Positions 34,926 to 47,289 of a stretch of 64,000 nucleotides of DNA are shown here, piece by piece; position 1 is the first letter of the stretch, and each line of letters begins with the position of its first letter. The notes beneath the pieces are model-generated. The model ran no database searches and had not been told where the DNA came from. It saw only the letters and a program-made list of their open reading frames with translations. The stretch covers positions 2,232,001-2,296,000 of the forward strand of contig JAFKAC010000001.1 in the NCBI GenBank assembly GCA_025766275.1, read 5' to 3'. The position numbers and the translations under genes were made by a program. The stretch comes from Lactarius indigo (taxonomy: Eukaryota > Basidiomycota > Agaricomycetes > Russulales > Russulaceae).

Positions 34926-37122
34926 ATGGGGTTCTCCGTTCTTTCTCTCTCGTTCGTTCTTTACGCGGCCACTACATTTGCTACCAGGTTCCCCATAAAG
35001 AAAATTAGTAAACATCCCCTTCAGCCTCGGTCTGGGACTGAAAGCGTATCTGCTTTCAACCCTCATGTCTTGGCCTCGTCTTCTAATCTTTCTCCGGACA
35101 AATCTGACCTCAGGTGTGTGTCGTCCTCCGTTTGTGCAACACCCCCGCGCTCAGAATTCTCTTCCAGCACCATCAACGATATGATTTACATCACCAATGT
35201 GCGTCTTGAATTCTTACTCGACCCCTTTGTTTATCTCGCGTTATAGATCACCCTAGGGAGCGTAAGTGCGTGTATTCGACCTTGGCCTTAAAGAGGGATT
35301 GCTTATTCGAGTGTAGACTATCGTGTGCAAATAGACACGGGTTCATCCGACCTTTGGATAAAGGGCTCGACCTCCCCGTTGCCCAACACCAATCAGACGG
35401 TCCGTGCAGACTCGGGTTCTCCGTACCACATGTCAATTGATTCGTTGCTTGTCTAGTCAACCACTTATAACCTGACGGTGAGCCTCCGTCCCCCCACTTA
35501 ACGTTAGGCCACAGCTTAATCGCCCTATCCAGTATGGACTTGGATGGGCCTATGGGCACATATCCTACTCTGCTGTACAATTCGCTGGGTAGTTATCCTC
35601 ACGCACCGTAGTGCTCATGGCGAAGCCTGATATTGTTCTATCTCAGTATATCTGTCCCAAATCAGGCATTTCTTGACGTATCTAGCGCTCAGAACCCTAC
35701 ACTCGATTACGGCACGAATGGGATCATTGGTTTAGGCTTCACTTCACTTTCTACCATCGATGCTCTCGTCAACAAGACTGGTTCCTCATCTGGCCGTAGT
35801 CTGCTATACAACCTCTTCAGCGACAACCCTCGGGAGCCCAATTTCATAGCATTGTCCCTCCAACGATCCACCGACCCTACCAATGATACCGAAGGAACGT
35901 TTCTCATAGGCGAACTCGACCCCGACTATGCTGCCGTCAATGAGACTAGCCCAATCCCCACCTTTCCTATCATTGGCCCTAGACGCTGGACCGTTTTGAC
36001 TGAGGCTATCTTAGTCGGGAATTCAGTTATTCCCATGACCACTACAGTGCCAAATGCACCTTCGAATCGGGCAGTTGCCTTATTGGATAGCGGAACATCT
36101 TACAGGTGTGTTTGCATTTCCGCTCGGGTAAGCTCATAATTTAACCACCTTGCAGCTATGCGTCCCCTGAAGTGAGCAATGCGATATATGGAAATATCCC
36201 AGGAGCACAGCTAGATCCTCAAACTGGTCTATGGTCGGTCCCATGCAATGTCGAGATTGATGCCGCAATACAAATCAAGTAAGACACCTTTATTGGTGAT
36301 TTTGTACACCTGACTTTACATCTCTCTAGCGGCCAAGTTTTCCCCGTCCACCCTATAGATCTAGTTCCAAAAAGCACCAATAACCCAGGAACTTGTGTAG
36401 GCTCGTTTGTATCCCAAGACCTTTCAGCCCTGGCCCCTGCGGCAGGTAACTTGTACGCTTTAACTAAAATCTAAATCCACTGCCGTTACTAATCAGAATT
36501 ATGAATGTGAACTTCTAGTGACATGATTCTCGGCGACAATGTCCTTCGTTCTGTGTATTCTGTTTACGACTTTGGCGATTTTGACGCTTCGGGAAATATG
36601 GGAGCTCCATACGTCAAACTTCTTTCCACCGTCGACCCGAATCAAGCATCCAAGGATTTTGCAGCTGCGCGAGGCACTGTTGCTCGTACCAATATCACCT
36701 ACAACGCAGCAAATTCGACGACAGCAACGCCTGGAACTACCGTATCTCTGTCGGACGACATTACACATACCCTGAACAAGATTAATACCTATTTCCCCAT
36801 CATGCTTGCGATTCTCGGACTGAATGCTGTTGTTATTCTCCTACTCGCTATCGCGGCCTTTATATATCTCTTCCGCCGTCGGAATGCACCATCAGCGCGG
36901 AGCCGGAGAAACGCACGACCTTTGCAGCTTGCAGCGATGTCCACGGACACATTCACACCGCCACCCGAATCGCTGCAAAGCGGCACATCGCACCATGCTT
37001 ATCAGCCCGTTTCTATGGCACTCACTGACGATACATTCGTCCCCCCTTCACCTGCTTTCCACCAAGATGGAAGCAGCGGAAAAGCACGGTCGTTGGATGA
37101 CCGGCCCAAGTCAGTTGCATGA
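34926..37122 (+). CDS. Pepsin-like aspartic protease with C-terminal transmembrane helix
   Basis: Ten exons (34926-35113, 35168-35198, 35247-35265, 35317-35399, 35457-35477, 35533-35588, 35647-36105, 36156-36278, 36330-36452, 36519-37122) sum to 568 residues. The first helix is a signal peptide. Both catalytic motifs are present: QIDTGSSDLW and ALLDSGTSY. Family landmarks NGIIGLGF and FDMILGDNVLRSVYSVYDFG follow. A hydrophobic helix near residues 465-490 and a 75-residue Ser/Pro-rich tail indicate a type I membrane protease, cell-surface or vacuolar like yapsins or related A1 enzymes. Two exons are very short (19 and 21 bp), so automatic models could easily miss them. No broken frame. Confidence 0.92.
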
Positions 37123-37598
37123 TGCTCTGGAGGTATTGGTGCTCTTGAACGTCGGTAATTTTTTCAGTTGGACGATTCTACTTATGAAATTACACTTAAT
37201 TGCCCTCCCATGCGCCGCCTTGCCTCGTTCGTGTTGTCTCACTAGTAGGCGTATGACACACTTTTAGGTTATGAACTTGCACCATTAGGTCCTTCAGCGC
37301 GGTCCTACACATGCACTCATAGATACCCCATGTTGATCTTACACGATACGCGAGTCATTTACCAGGATCTTGGGACCATTGTTATATTGCCACATTAATT
37401 GGGGACATTCCTTGAATTGTCGGTCATTGTAACCTTACCCATAAACTCGCAATACGGTGCGTAAGCGCACGGACAAGAAACACAGGCACTCTTCGAACCA
37501 GTTGGCGAAAATGTGATTATATAAACGGAAGGGTCGTGATGAATATACGAGAGATATTAGCACGTATAGTAAACCTACTTTCGAATGAAGTAGTAATC
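37123..37598. other. Intergenic between convergent genes
   Basis: 3' regions of the protease and PPR genes. No gene recognised. Confidence 0.5.
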
Positions 37599-39406
37599 TC
37601 AGCGCTGAGCCGTCTCTAAGAACAACTTGGCGCGTCTTCCGATATCCGACAAAGTTTCGGATTTCTCGACATCAGTAGCATCGAGTCCACCGTCAGCGTC
37701 GGAACCTGGCAAGGCGGGAGGTGTTCGGAGTAGTTGGACGATGCAGCGCGCAAGGGACACGGGGTCCTTCTCGAGCGGCGGCAACCGTTTGATGGCCGAC
37801 TTCGACTCCCAAATATCGAGAACGGAATTGTGCCGGGCCAAAAGGTCCAAACATTGCCGCTTGTCGTTCGGCGGCGCCACGGCCGCGAGACGGAGCAGGT
37901 ACACCCAGCCCTTCACCGATATTGGACTGTCACGCGCGGGGCCCTCCAGCGCGGCGCGGGCTATGCGGAGAGCAGACGGCATGTCCTCATAATGGTGGCA
38001 GAACCCGAGCAAGGTGTTGAGCGAGTGCTTATTCGGCACGCTGTCTTCGCGGCCTTGCGCAATGAACCACTCTATCCAAGCAGCTGCAGTCTCGGAACGC
38101 GCGGGGGGGCCGAGCCCTCTTTGGCGAGGGCGGCATATGCGCGAAGGAGTTTGGCCAGGTGCCACACACGAAGGACGGGCCGCAACTTGGGGGAATCTAT
38201 GGCGATCTGCGCGTAATGTATGGACATTTCTGGTCGGCCAGCAGTGGTGCAACCGTCGAGGGTCTCGCCGAGTATGAACACGTTCGGTTCTACTTTGGGT
38301 GGCGGTGGTGGACGGTCCTCGCCAGGCCGAGGGAGCCCACAGATATCGCGCAGGATGTCGAACATGAGCTCGTGATCCGACGACTCGCCGCGAGAAAGCA
38401 CCTTGATGATGGCCTCGACGGAGCGTGGTTCGATATAATGTCTCGGCTGCTTGTCTAGGCTGCGCACGAGCCGCCTCCAGACGTACTTTGCATCGGATAC
38501 CGCTTGCGTCGTAGCCTCTACATCGTCAGAGTCCACGCGGTCGGCCGAGACCCACAGGAGGGTACTGTAGACTTTTGGATTTGGCGCTAGCGGACCATCA
38601 GTGTCTAGCTCATGGAAGACGTCAAGCGCCCTTTGATACTTCCCGGCTTTCCCAAGAATGGAGATGTAGAGGGCAGTGGAATATTGGATGAATGATGTGC
38701 CCTCTGTCCCACTGCTGCGGTCTTCGACCAGGTCGTGGGATGTCTTGAGTCGCTGCTTCAGCTGCTCGTAGATGGAATGCACCAACTCCAGTTGCTTCGT
38801 GAATGGCTGCCAGTCGTCAATGGTAGCATACCCACTCATCAAGGTCGCATACGTCCTAATGTTTGGCACGAAACCTCGACGTTTCATCTGGACAGGGGTG
38901 CGTGAGCTGTTTAAGTGAGGATAGGTGGGAGGAAGACGTACGTCTACGAAGATACCGAACGCTAGTTTGTATTTCTCCGCATCCATACATCTCTGTATGA
39001 GAGTGTTCCACACTTTTACATTTTGGGCGTTCTTTGGAGCGTGCTGGAGCACGTTAACCGCGAGATCCACGTCACCTCGTTCGCAAAGCGCGATGAGCCG
39101 CTGGGAAAGTTCATAGGGCTGCAGAATGTGGCGCTGCTGCTGCTTTGACAGAAGCTGGTCAGTTTGGGGGCGTTTCGACGCGTCGGTGGAGCGGGTGGTA
39201 TTCAGTGCTCTAAGCGGTGGAGGCGCTCTGGGTTTTTGGGAGGTAGTCGGTGATGGTTCGTTGAGAGTGGCGAATGCGTGAGATATTACCCGGGGATACA
39301 ATCGCGAGGACGACGTTGCAAAGACACGACTCGGACAAAGAGGCATTTGGACAGAGACAACTCGGGCACACGGCCCATACATCCACCACTGATACACGCG
39401 AGGCAT
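37599..39406 (-). CDS. Pentatricopeptide repeat (PPR) protein, probably mitochondrial; frame change in a C7 run
   Basis: Two exons (39406-38942 and 38887-37599; the 54 bp intron GTACGT...GTCCAG is a multiple of three). The N-terminus is rich in Arg and Ser with no acidic residues, as in a mitochondrial targeting signal. PPR-like helical pairs follow: QNVKVWNTLIQRCMDAEKY, PNIRTYATLMSGYA, LYISILGKAGKYQRALDVF and NVFILGETLDGCTTAGRPE. The total coding length is 1754, not divisible by three. After ALAKEGSAPP the frame must change inside seven C (plus-strand G 38103-38109), by losing two or gaining one base. The second frame then runs to the end (AWIEWFIAQG ... LFLETAQR). PPR proteins bind organelle RNA; the target is unknown. 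Confidence 0.8.
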
Positions 39407-40421
39407 TTTTCATTTCACCTTTTTTTTGCCCTTGCCTTCCCCATTTCAAGTCGCCTGCGTATAGCCCCTTAACACGATCTGTAATGTGGATTTGCCGATG
39501 AACAAATCAAGTAGTACAGTACCAAATTACTGCAAGGAACGCGTGAAAGTGACTAACATTGGAATAAGTGTTTATGCTAGCACGTATCCCTAACTCCCGG
39601 ATCCTCAACTCTTTGTCGATACCCCATTTCTGAGATGTATTATAGTAATATAACCCCAGAGGAACATGCAGAGATCCGCATGACAAAGTGGTGGTTAGCC
39701 AAGGAGTGGTGCACCATGGGAAGCTTTCCGCCTTAAGATCGCGTCATATATTGCACACATGCCCCAGACATACCCTGTCGGAAGGGTCCTTTCACCGACA
39801 TTGAAAAGGAACAGGCCGATAGTGCAATTCACAGATACAAAGCTGTGAGCTGATAATCTATACATCCGACGCTTCTCACCCAAAGATAGGAGCATAATCC
39901 AAGCCGTGAGGACATTGAGGACATCATATTCAGGGCAACCAGAAAAGGCAGATTTCGGACTACTGTTAGTAAGTGATCCTGAGTTTTAGTCCCCTGAATA
40001 AATCTGTTCAAACGTATTTCCCCCCCTTCAGCTTGCGCAGTGCCTCCGGGGCGCATCCGGTCGGTGTATGACCAGTGCAACGCGCGTACCACCCCTTACG
40101 GATGAAGGGGAAATGGTCTGTTCATGAAGACAGTGCACTCATAAAGTAGGTGTTTTACCAAAACGGCGAACTTGAAGACTCCAATTTAACAACCTGCCAG
40201 GTTTGTCAAGGAGTATAACTGACTGGACCAAGGCCAGCGAGGCGAAGCAAAGGATGCCCGAATCTTCAAGTCGTTGGGGTAGGTACTAACAATAGTTGGT
40301 TTATGCTAAAACAGAACGCAAGGGTATGCATATCTACTCTCTGTTCCAGACGGGTGCGTGAATTTGCACAGGCCGTTAGTCTGAGGAAGAGGGGGCTCGA
40401 CTTGCTTGTATCATTGAAACA
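39407..40421. other. Gene-poor stretch
   Basis: No open frame with splice support, no tRNA or repeat recognised. Confidence 0.4.
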
Positions 40422-40841
40422 ATGACCGCTGAGGGAAAGACAAGGACAACGTCACAGAATTTCTGGAAGGAGGTTGCGACACCTATGGACAATACGAGGT
40501 CTCCCAAGCAGTGCCGTGGTAAATGACGTGGTCAATTGCACTTTTTTTTGGTACTTCACATTCATTCTCACATTATAGGAATGATTCACTCAACCCACGA
40601 TTGCAAAATCAAGGGAAGAAACCCCGTTGGGGCTCTCTTGACATCTATGTCCTGTTCTGTTCACAAGTATGTGCCCTTAGAGTGTTCTCCTTATTTAACA
40701 AACTGTCAATACAGGGTAGCTTCATTGGACCTTGATTTTGAAGTTGATATCCCGTGGAATACATTGCCAAACGATGACTGGAATCGTTGGAGTGGTCACA
40801 GGCTCCAGCAGAAGCGGGACATCCTCAAGAAAACTGTTTGA
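40422..40841 (+). CDS. Small three-exon protein with SANT/Myb-like start
   Basis: A start at 40422 and two introns (GTAAAT...ATTATAG near 40518-40578, and GTATGT...ATACAG near 40668-40714) give one continuous frame of roughly 100 residues ending LKKTV. The N-terminal segment NFWKEVATPMDNTRSPKQCRG resembles a SANT/Myb recognition helix region, and a tryptophan-rich segment (IPWNTLPNDDWNRW) follows. Full Myb repeats are longer, so this may be a fragment, or the first exon may be missing. I have no neighbour-based clue to function. Confidence 0.4.
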
Positions 40842-41424
40842 ACAGAAGACCCGACGCACCACGGTGAGTGCTAACACTTTCCTAATTACACTTTACTGAA
40901 CTTCGCCCCAAGACATGGTCTAGCGTCTGCTAGCGTTACATGGCACTGTTTCAAAAAAACAACACGGTGCGAGAAAACCAACCATCCACGACCGAAACAC
41001 TTCATAGCATCGCAACAGTTATTTCGCACATGGATCTCTAGCAATACGAATACGAACTGTTTGAGCTCATTTTTTCAATATATTTTTGGTCGCAGCCTCG
41101 CGTTGCTAGGGTTTCACACAGCTTTGCGAGAGGTGGTCGTGTTGTCCGGGGATAGCCTCGGTGGAATACACAAAGACGACTGAGCGCTATCTGTACGCGA
41201 AGTGGGTCCAATCCCCCGACCCTCTGCACCCTGAAGGGGATATTTCTACTCTCGACCATGATTCGCAACACTTATACCACGAGCGTGTTCGGACTTAAGC
41301 TTGATCCCAGGATTGTAGTTTCACTATGGCTAGGGCATCTCCATAACGTAGACGGCTCTTTTTTGTAGAATAGTCACCACGGATGTCTGAATGATGATCT
41401 CATTTCACTGTCTATCACTACGGA
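40842..41424. other. Intergenic between convergent genes
   Basis: 3' regions of the small SANT-like gene and OST1. No gene recognised. Confidence 0.4.
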
Positions 41425-43175
41425 TCACTTGGACAAGCTGAGATCTACTCGCCGGGCCAAAAAGGCGACAAGGAAAAAAATACCAAAAGCAATGGAAACA
41501 GCCTTAGGCTTCTGCAGATGCGCTGATAGCGGAACTTTATACGTCACCTACTCAACTTTATCAGAAACAGCCTAAATGACTCTCAGTAAAACTCACGTAG
41601 ATCAACCCGTTGTGCTTGTCTGTCAAATTCTCGAATGATAAGGCGACAGTAGGGCGTCCAATAGTATCGAGGTACGTGATGTGTGTCGAGCGCTCATGTG
41701 TAAGAGGGGAGAAAGGAGGGAATACTCCAATGTCACTATCAAACACAGGTAAGCAGACAAGTCGAGTCAGCACATCCTTCGCGCTGGCTTACGTTGCACC
41801 TTCCGGCAATATTATCTTCACTTCCGCTTGGTCGACAACTGCACCCGGAATGACAGTCTGGACCGGGACGCTCACAACATACAGGCCCGTGCTTGCATCA
41901 TATCCAGCCGAGTCTGCAAGTGGCGAGTCCCACCCGAGGGTGAATGAGTAATTCCAGCCGCCTAGAAGAGGGTACCGCGGGCGCAGTTCGAGGGTGCTAA
42001 ATTGCTTAATTTGGGCAGCTTTAGGTATGGATGGCGTAAGGCGTAACCGCGAGGTCGACACGTTGCCGTTGAGGTCATAATAATATGCGGAATGAATACC
42101 GGGAGGAAGGTGAAAAGTCAAAGAGGGAATGATGTGCGGCGCCAGACGATTGAAGTACGATTGGCTTTGGTGCTCAATACGAGCAAAATGGCCCTTTAAT
42201 CTATCACAAAGGCTCAGAACCGAGTCGGTTGGTGTAAGTAAGTCGTACATACCCAGGACCAGCGTTGTGCAAGTCAATATCGTTTTGAATGTTGAGGTTG
42301 GCACCCCAATGGCTAATTTCAGCAGTGCGTTTTAGCGATGTAATCTCCACGACCGGGTGTCCAAAGTAGTAATGCACGACAATGTGCTTCTGGTGTTCCT
42401 CGATGAATGCAGAAGATGTAGATGGGGGGATATTGCTGAAAGGACCATAGGTGATCGTGGCGCTCGACTTTGTCGCAACATTGTCAGTCGTAAACGCGTC
42501 TAGACCCTCGGGGGTGGTGTACGAGATAATGCGAGGCGCCGGCGCACTGCGTTCATGTCACACGATGGACGAGAAAGTTCATACGGCTAACACGTACCGC
42601 ACTTTGATCCTTTGAGTCGCAGTCCTATATGGACTGAGAACGAGCAAGTCTCCCTCGTACTTGAGCGATTGTTCATCTTTCTGTGATGCTTTTTCGGGCC
42701 ACGGATAGGTGGTATGAGTTAGGAACGGACTCGACGACAAGGTTGACTGTGCCGTTAACACCCAAAGGTTTTGGCAGGTCGACTATGTATGCGTACGTGC
42801 CGCTGCAGGGAAAAAAGACGCGTCAGTGTGGGCAGTGTCGTGTGAGTAGATGTATGCTGCTGACTCGTGAGGAATGAGCGGACGAGTGGCCACAGTCAAA
42901 GGTTCGCTTTGGCCCTTGAGTTTTGCTTCAAACCAGCTCGTGGACTGAGCCTCTTTCTCCCCGAGAGTGACGAGGTATTGTTGGGCACCATTATCAAGCG
43001 CCCGAATAGCGTATGTTGTTGTGACGTGGACAAGGGACCCACCAAGGTCAACGGTGCGTACAATGGCGGTATTTTCAAAGGAATGGGATGCAGCGGAGAC
43101 AAAGGACCACGAAAGAGAGGCCAAGGCGAGGACTGGCAGACGAAGCCAGCCACGCAGGGCCAGAGACGGAGTCAT
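41425..43175 (-). CDS. OST1: Oligosaccharyltransferase subunit OST1 (ribophorin I), one extra base
   Basis: Core subunit of the ER complex that transfers glycans to Asn. It has a signal peptide (LPVLALASLSWSFVSA), then NTAIVRTVDLGG, TYAYIVDLPKPLGVN, THTTYPWPEK, KYEGDLLVLSPYRT and IISYTTPEGL. Further on are VVHYYFGHPVVEITSLKRT, HWGANLNIQNDIDLHNAGP, GHFARIEHQSQSYFNR and LPPGIHSAYYYDLNGN. The last exons code for a membrane helix and a short cytosolic end (FLARRVDLSLSK). Introns are in phase throughout. One extra base at about 42723 separates VVESV from LTHTTYPWPE. The first intron uses donor GTCAGC. OST1 is essential in yeast. A TGACGTGT element lies about 50 bp upstream of the start. Confidence 0.92.
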
Positions 43176-43220
43176 TGATGAAGGTCAGGTGCGAGTACCG
43201 TAGTAGTCCAAGTGTTCTAG

Positions 43221-43228
43221 TGACGTGT
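43221..43228. promoter_or_regulatory. TGACGTGT element upstream of OST1 (UPRE-like)
   Basis: TGACGTGT lies 46-53 bp upstream of the OST1 start. TGACGTG is the core of the metazoan unfolded-protein-response element. The same octamer occurs upstream of the GRP94-type gene at 61957. Function is inferred only. Confidence 0.3.
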
Positions 43229-43257
43229 GGCTACGCGCTTACAGGATATTAGGTAAG

Positions 43258-44237
43258 CTACCAAGTCCACATCGACCCTGGGTTGCGCAGAGGTTTATCC
43301 TCTCGCACAAGCCCTGCTGAAACTATTCGCTTTAATTTACGCGCGCGCTCCTCTTCCAACAGTTGTGCCCGCGCCTTTCCTTCTTTCAGTATCACGCTCA
43401 TCCGCGAGTCAGGGTGGACGCGAATGCCAAACTTGCAGCGTCCTTTTATTTCCATGCGCTTATGCGACCTTGGACCCTTGGTCACCCAAGCTTCGGCTTG
43501 GGTACACATCAGAGTGGGAGCAGACGGAGGTGGATAGAATTTGACGTACAGACAACCATCTTCCGAGGGTCGATGCCCTTCAGCGCCGCATGAGATTTCG
43601 CAACGACGAGCATATTACGAATGCGCTTGCTCGCCCGCTTCTCGCTGAACGTCATCTGCAAGATGGCAGAATCGATAGGCTTTCCAGAAATCTGACGACC
43701 GAGTTTGTTGAGCTTCCGATGTGAGATTTTGAAATTTGCAGTCGAGTATTTGTGCTACGCAAGCGGTGAGAAACTGGCAGATGCGATACGCTATTCATTC
43801 ACGTACATGATCACTCCGACGAGTGCCAGCCGCTTTTGTGTCTGCTTGTTGTGCCTTCTCCACCTCTGGAGTGATTGTATCAAAGATGCTTTGGCTGTCA
43901 TCCTGAGCTTCTGTCCGTTTCGCGGTATCTATTTCACGACTTGACCGCTGCTGTCGCAAACTTGGATTCAGCGTAGACCGGAACCATTCGAAGGGATTTG
44001 CCCCAAAGGATGCGCTGCAGAATGTTGCGTTTCAGAATACCGAATACAGTGATCGGCGAGGATACGTACTGTCTACGCGAACCAGAAAGCAGTAAACGGG
44101 ACGCCGAGGCATGTTGGCGAGAAGAAATGAGGCGACCCAATACCACAGCTTTGTAGACGTGTCAATAGATCATCAGGACATAAGGATGTGTGCTTACCCG
44201 TACCGAGTGCCTCGCGCGTAAAGCGTGGCATGACCAT
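43258..44237 (-). CDS. MRPL22: Mitochondrial ribosomal protein L22 (uL22m)
   Basis: Five exons (44237-44198, 44148-44070, 44014-43807, 43754-43550, 43496-43258) sum to 256 residues. The first two exons carry an Arg/Ser-rich presequence. The uL22 fold is clear in [54 protein letters not shown] sequence at the last junction, [16 protein letters not shown] and the end [15 protein letters not shown]. It is a large-subunit protein of the mitoribosome near the exit tunnel. The fourth intron uses a GTACGT donor and an unusual AAG acceptor; the resulting residue is Ser before EAWVTKG. No frame problem. Confidence 0.9.
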
Positions 44238-44775
44238 GGTCGTCGTGGTGTGGTGCAAGTGTAGAGCCGGAGAAATCCGAGCAGGTTCCCCTCAACAAGA
44301 CAAACACTTTCTTTCCTTCAGCCATGCTTTTCCTCGGCGGCATATTTTATATTGGCTTACTCCTCATAAATGCCGTAGCGGTCCTCAGCGAAGACCGTTT
44401 TCTCGCTCGTAGTGCGTGTCCACTTGACTTCTGCTTGCTGGCGACTTATTCTTCGTACAGTCGGATGGTCATCTACCCCACCACCAAATAATGTTGGATT
44501 TCAACAAAACTATGACCACGGCGGTGGATACGGGAACCCTGTGCAAGACATTGGCGTAAAAGGCAGACTCATCAACCTCATAGGTGCAGTGAGAACCGTC
44601 ATGCGAAGTACGCGTCGTCACCTTTCTGTGTCTGAGACAAGAACGACAACTGACCCCGAAAAGTACCACTCATAGGAATAAACATTGTAGTCATCGTATA
44701 CGAACTCATACTCGGGAAATAATGATCAATACGTGTCCGGGAAGCGTCTCGTTCGAATTTACCGTCTAACCTATT
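44238..44775. other. Intergenic between tandem minus-strand genes
   Basis: Contains the MRPL22 promoter side and the GILT-like 3' side. No gene recognised. Confidence 0.45.
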
Positions 44776-45636
44776 TCAACGCCCATTCAACTTTCGATAC
44801 TCTGATTCGATTTGCCTGATGAAGTCTTTGATTTCGTGACCATTCTGCATCTGGATTAGCTTGTGCCGTGCAGCAAGTTTGGGAAGGGGCTGCTGACCTC
44901 GCAATCCTTCCAGGTCCCGTCATGCACACAAACCTTTTCCCCATTGATCACGATGGTGCAGCTCTTGCTGTGGCGTGAATATATGAGAACGTGTCAGTCA
45001 GAGGGATCAAACCGGCGACGTACATAATTTTCAAAGCTTCAGCTACTTTGATGTTCTGCTGCAGTAGTCGTACACCCTCTTCCCCTGTTCCACTACCATC
45101 TTCGCCTGCACAATGACCGACTTCGCTACCATTCCAGTCGATTTTGGCCGTACGGGCACATTTGAGTGCTACGTCTGGTCTTCCGATTCTATCTTTGCCT
45201 TCGTAATTTTGGCATGTGACGAATTCCCACCAAGTGTTCATCGGCGTGTACTTTGCTACGCATAGTTGTTGCACGTTCCCGGCACATTCATCGCGTCCAT
45301 GGCGGCAGGTGACGCCGAATTCTGGATCTGAGGGATCGGCTCTGTTGCGAAAGAGTCAGTAGGAAGCCAGACTGAAGACGGGGTATCACCGCACCTAGCA
45401 ATAAAAGCGAGAGAAAGATCGATCTTTTCGGCTACCTTTGGGATGACCTTATCGAACAGAGTCTCGCAAAGGAGAGCATCTGGACAACGTGACATGACAC
45501 CGAGAGTTACGGGAACCCTGAGGTCATTTGTGAAAGAACCTGGAATCGACCACGAGTCCTGTGCACCTGTCATAGTGCTCGCATGTGCTGCAGCAAAAAA
45601 CAACGATAAGGTCTGTATGATGCCTCTAGAGAGCAT
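44776..45636 (-). CDS. GILT-like thiol reductase family protein
   Basis: Four exons (45636-45395, 45341-45024, 44967-44898, 44844-44776) give 232 residues. There is a signal peptide, then VPVTLGVMSRCPDALLCE, KIDLSLAFIAR, FGVTCRHGRDECAGNVQQLC (the conserved GILT CQHG-like signature) and a C-terminal NGEKVCVHDGTWKDCE. GILT enzymes reduce disulfides in lysosomes with a CxxC centre. Here the equivalent cysteines are separated by five residues (C-PDALL-C), so a classical thiol reductase centre is missing or altered. The protein is likely secreted or vacuolar. All splice phases are intact. Confidence 0.85.
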
Positions 45637-45818
45637 AGTCGGTCGTCGTTGTGATTGATATGATTCAGCTTCTGAGAACGATAGTGCCAGCTGTATTCAG
45701 AATTGCGTCATTTACGCCAGGCCACAGCGACACTGGCCAACGGCCACACTGCCCCCCACTTTACCTACTTACAGCGTCTCTGTGATAATGTGTGCGTATT
45801 ATAGTAAAACTACGTAGA

Positions 45819-46618
45819 TTAATGGCGCCTCTGGGCCTCATTCCACCACCGCCGAGCTTCTTCGTCAGATACTGGTGCCTCAAAATACCGGCATCGGGAA
45901 ATGAACGCTGTATGAGATGATATCAGCCTTTCGCACTCCCACGGACAATTCTGTGGCACTCGCTAACCATCCAAAGAGCGTCGGCGGACAATGTTTTCAA
46001 CCGCGAGCTCATTGCGCACCTGTCGGGACTAAACAAAGAAAAACTTAAGAACGAACAGGGATTGGTTGGTGATCCCGGGTACCTTTGTTTCGTCTGAGAC
46101 AGCAAGGGAAGACGAAGGGGGTGCGCCATCCCCAAGTTGATCCGACTGCCCAATCCGTGTCTCGTTCGTAATTTCAACACAATAGTTGATGAGTTCAGCT
46201 CGACGTTTCCAGTTTTCTTACCACGATGTCAAGCACTCGGAACTCCCAAGAAATGATGGAGTGACCCAAACATACCGACCAGCTCCTGCCACAGATATGA
46301 ACATGCCTGTTCTTGGACGCTTCCCTTCCCACTTACACCCATACGATCGCGATCACGGAACTGAGCTGTGGTCCTGTTTATCCTCATCGTGACGGTATCG
46401 TCCAACTTGCGGTACTCTTTGAGAAGTTCTACGGACAATTCACTCCTTGAGAAACACCACCGGAATTGGAGTGACGGATCGGAAAGTCCAAAAGAAGACG
46501 AACCTTTGAATGCTGAGAGGTTATGACAAGTGGCAGGGGAGACATGCACCAACTGCGACGATTGAGAGTGTGACTGAATCGCGAGGCTTCCCAGCGCTGG
46601 GATGGTATGAGGAGACAT
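45819..46618 (-). CDS. cid2: Caffeine-induced death protein 2 homolog
   Basis: Five exons (46618-46504, 46428-46276, 46216-46083, 46028-45968, 45907-45819) sum to 183 residues. The CID2 pattern is clear: VSPATCHNLSAFKELLKEYR, the KLDDTVTMRINRTTAQFRD helix, QACSYLWQELVENWKRR, INYCVEI and a final RCRYFEAPVSDEEARRWW. The S. pombe gene gives the family its name, and its molecular role is not well defined. The start was chosen at ATG 46618; an upstream frame exists but begins with GTG. The neighbour upstream on the same strand is a C2H2 factor, with no obvious link. Confidence 0.82.
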
Positions 46619-47289
46619 GTTTCTGTTTGAAACTAGTGAGCGCTCTACCAGGAACTTGGTATGGACGAATTTGAGGAACGTTGTTGTTGGGAACAAACCT
46701 GTCACTCGGTAGCTATTGCTTACTGGAAACTGGCGCTACAGTTACAAATCCCGATCACTCGGACACAATCGTAAGGGGATGATCAGAGCCGTTATCCTGG
46801 ATCGGATCCTTTTTGTTCTCCGGTTCCACAACCGTCCATCCCTGAATGCCCGCCGTTGATGAGATAGACGCTCAAACACCCATGGATAAGGCAAGCGGCT
46901 TCTTTACCAATAGACCATACTTTTGGTCTTGCGGCGCAGTTGCCTCATGCCAGAGGATCAACTCCGCTAGGTTAGGGCACCCTTACAATTAAACCCTACC
47001 GCGTGGCGCTCTATCCCCCAACGGAGGCCGTATATCTGATGGGGGGACAAAGAAAGCTCCGATTGGGACTGATCGGCCGATAGTCTGGTCGTGTCGCTTA
47101 TGGTAACCACGCTCCCGGGGGTTCACTCGCTTGTAGCCAAGAGACGACATCTCGTCTATGGTTCCGATGTCACACATGTCCCATATAGCAGAGTACGCAA
47201 CCTCCCAATTTGAGGCAATGAAAACAAAGATGACAAGTAGCGGGTATCGAAGAAAAGGAAAAAAGGGGAGCCAATAACTACGTATCGTA
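46619..47289. other. Intergenic between tandem minus-strand genes
   Basis: No gene, RNA or repeat recognised. Confidence 0.45.
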
